6,916 bases of DNA, taken from Acidobacteriota bacterium (GTDB taxonomy: Bacteria; Acidobacteriota; Terriglobia; Bryobacterales; Bryobacteraceae). The position numbers and the translations under genes are program-made. Positions 6,876 through 6,916 of this stretch are shown piece after piece. The DNA lies in assembly GCA_023380575.1 (NCBI GenBank), contig JAMCRM010000076.1, forward strand, positions 1 to 6,916, in the 5' to 3' direction. Each line of letters opens with the position of its first letter. Position 1 is the first letter of the stretch. The notes beneath the pieces were generated by a model. That model made no database searches. It worked only from the letters and a program-made list of their open reading frames with translations, and was not told the origin of the DNA.

Positions 6876-6916
6876 TACATCCTTACGTTCACTAAATTTA
6901 TGCGTAGACTGACACT
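6876..6916. other. Short 3' edge, possible start of a further gene
   Basis: Forty-one bases follow the sulfatase stop. An ATG at 6900-6902 is open to the window end (reading MRRLT), but it has no Shine-Dalgarno; the bases before it are AT-rich (ACTAAATTT). No hairpin with a T-run is visible, so no terminator is called. The evidence is too slight to call a gene. Confidence 0.2.

Overview
This is a GC-rich bacterial window with ordinary, tightly packed chromosomal genes. There is no CRISPR array, IS element, rRNA or tRNA that I can see. The best guess for the source is Acidobacteriota, of the Solibacter/Bryobacter type. The guess rests on a combination of traits: a coproheme decarboxylase (HemQ), the futalosine route to menaquinone (MqnC), a short-type alpha-glucan phosphorylase, a UMF1/Atg22-like MFS protein and a Tat-exported iduronate-sulfatase-like enzyme. 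No single gene proves the phylum, and other soil or aquatic diderm phyla remain possible.

Layout from left to right. Positions 1-2014 (+) hold the C-terminal three quarters of glgP, cut by the window edge. It carries an internal frameshift near 1714-1724, so the last ~95 residues of the family fold are read in another frame. Positions 2028-2843 (+) hold hemQ, 13 bp downstream and probably co-transcribed. Positions 2851-3882 (-) hold mqnC, which converges on hemQ with a 7-bp gap. Positions 3883-4072 are a divergent intergenic region with a small cluster of TTTCCAC/GTGGAAA repeats. Positions 4073-5437 (+) hold a 12-TM MFS transporter. Positions 5415-6875 (+) hold an exported sulfatase whose start lies inside the 3' end of the transporter gene. 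The last 41 bp contain only a possible edge-cut start codon.

How the genes work together. hemQ and mqnC both serve respiration: HemQ makes heme b by the coproporphyrin-dependent route, and MqnC makes a menaquinone precursor by the futalosine route. glgP mobilises stored alpha-glucan as glucose-1-phosphate and has no obvious link to hemQ beyond co-orientation. The transporter and sulfatase overlap by 23 bp and look like a translationally coupled pair. A plausible but unproven reading is desulfation of a sulfated sugar outside the cytoplasm, with uptake or export of a related small molecule.

I did not find a convincing undescribed system. The observations most worth a second look are the glgP frameshift, the transporter-sulfatase coupling with its atypical sulfatase motif residues, and the repeat cluster between mqnC and the transporter.
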